38,184 bases of DNA from a virus. The notes beneath the pieces are model-generated. The model was not told the origin of the DNA. It made no database searches and was given only the letters and a program-made list of their open reading frames with translations. The stretch spans positions 1-38,184 of IMG/VR virus record IMGVR_UViG_3300032118_000025; one strand, written 5' to 3'. Both the position numbers and the translations under genes were made by a program. Every line of letters begins with the position of its first letter. Position 1 is the first letter of the stretch. Shown here in pieces: positions 38,070 to 38,184 of this stretch.

Positions 38070-38184
38070 TTATTAGTTGATATTTAAAGCAGCATGTATA
38101 ATATAGATATACATGTATAATATATCTGTACTGTATCATTGTCATGCACTATGGGTCCTCCCGTAGGCTTAAAAATATACAAGT
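38070..38184 (+). promoter_or_regulatory. AT-rich end region with tandem repeats and TATAAT boxes
   Basis: The most AT-rich stretch of the window. The 13-mer CATGTATAATATA occurs at 38093-38105 and 38112-38124, each with TATAAT (38097-38102 and 38116-38121). The 12-base palindrome TATACATGTATA lies at 38108-38119. A possible -35 (TTGATA, 38077) is only 14 bases from the first box. If the genome is circular here, this region would lie just before the terminase operon and could be the late promoter. Confidence 0.5.

Noticed and set aside
1-38184. Integrase, repressor CI, tRNA genes, diversity-generating retroelement
   Set aside because: I found no tyrosine or serine recombinase motifs, no reverse transcriptase and no cloverleaf with a proper T-arm. 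Lifestyle remains undecided.

Overview
The window reads as most or all of a tailed-phage (siphovirus-like) genome of roughly 38 kb. Evidence is a large terminase gene near position 1, a lambda-type portal, a protease/major-capsid fusion, head-tail connectors, a tail tube protein, frameshifted tail chaperones, a tape measure, a tail spike and a tail hub, followed by recombination/replication genes and an accessory module. Most genes are GC-rich with strong Shine-Dalgarno (SD) sequences and many 1-4 base stop/start overlaps (ATGA, GTGA, TAATG), so they are translated as tightly coupled operons. I see no integrase, small terminase, DNA polymerase, tRNA or recognisable endolysin; the host cannot be named. 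Three small lipoproteins and one signal-peptide protein show that the phage sends products to the cell envelope.

Layout. 28-15154 (+): packaging, head and tail genes in classic order. 15254-16017 (-): the only convincing minus-strand genes, a small lipoprotein and a membrane-anchored HIRAN protein, divergent from a ribbon-helix-helix regulator (16138) across a short control region. 16321-19321: small membrane proteins, a RAMP/Cas7-like protein and its partner, and striking non-coding DNA: two arrays of a GGC-anchored pentamer plus GC-rich hairpins sharing an exact 20-mer. 19322-28870: early/DNA-metabolism block with an Sm-like protein, a 31-unit hexamer satellite that is itself an overlapped Ser-rich ORF, a Cas4/RecB-like nuclease, a Bet/RecT annealase, an SMC/SbcC-like ATPase, an AT-rich seven-module zinc-finger gene, RusA resolvase, and a DUF1376 replication protein containing a candidate origin. 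28905-31371: secreted golvesin-like protein, DUF4406 enzyme, lipoprotein, a highly structured non-coding stretch with a good sigma70 promoter, and a two-pass membrane protein. 31383-34431: tandem glycosyltransferase, CmcI-like methyltransferase and a second glycosyltransferase. 34433-38069: virion-type proteins, including a protein made mostly of Ser-Pro-Ala repeats. 38070-38184: AT-rich region with tandem repeats.

How the parts may work together: the tail tube protein (7973) and the repeat protein (36675) carry the same Ser/Ala/Pro repeat, and the genome encodes three sugar-modifying enzymes just upstream of the latter. The simplest inference is that the phage O-glycosylates its own virion on these repeats. 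The nuclease, annealase, SMC-like ATPase and RusA form a self-contained recombination set next to the candidate origin. Mosaic base composition (AT-rich tail hub, zinc-finger gene and beta-helix core) points to recently exchanged cassettes.
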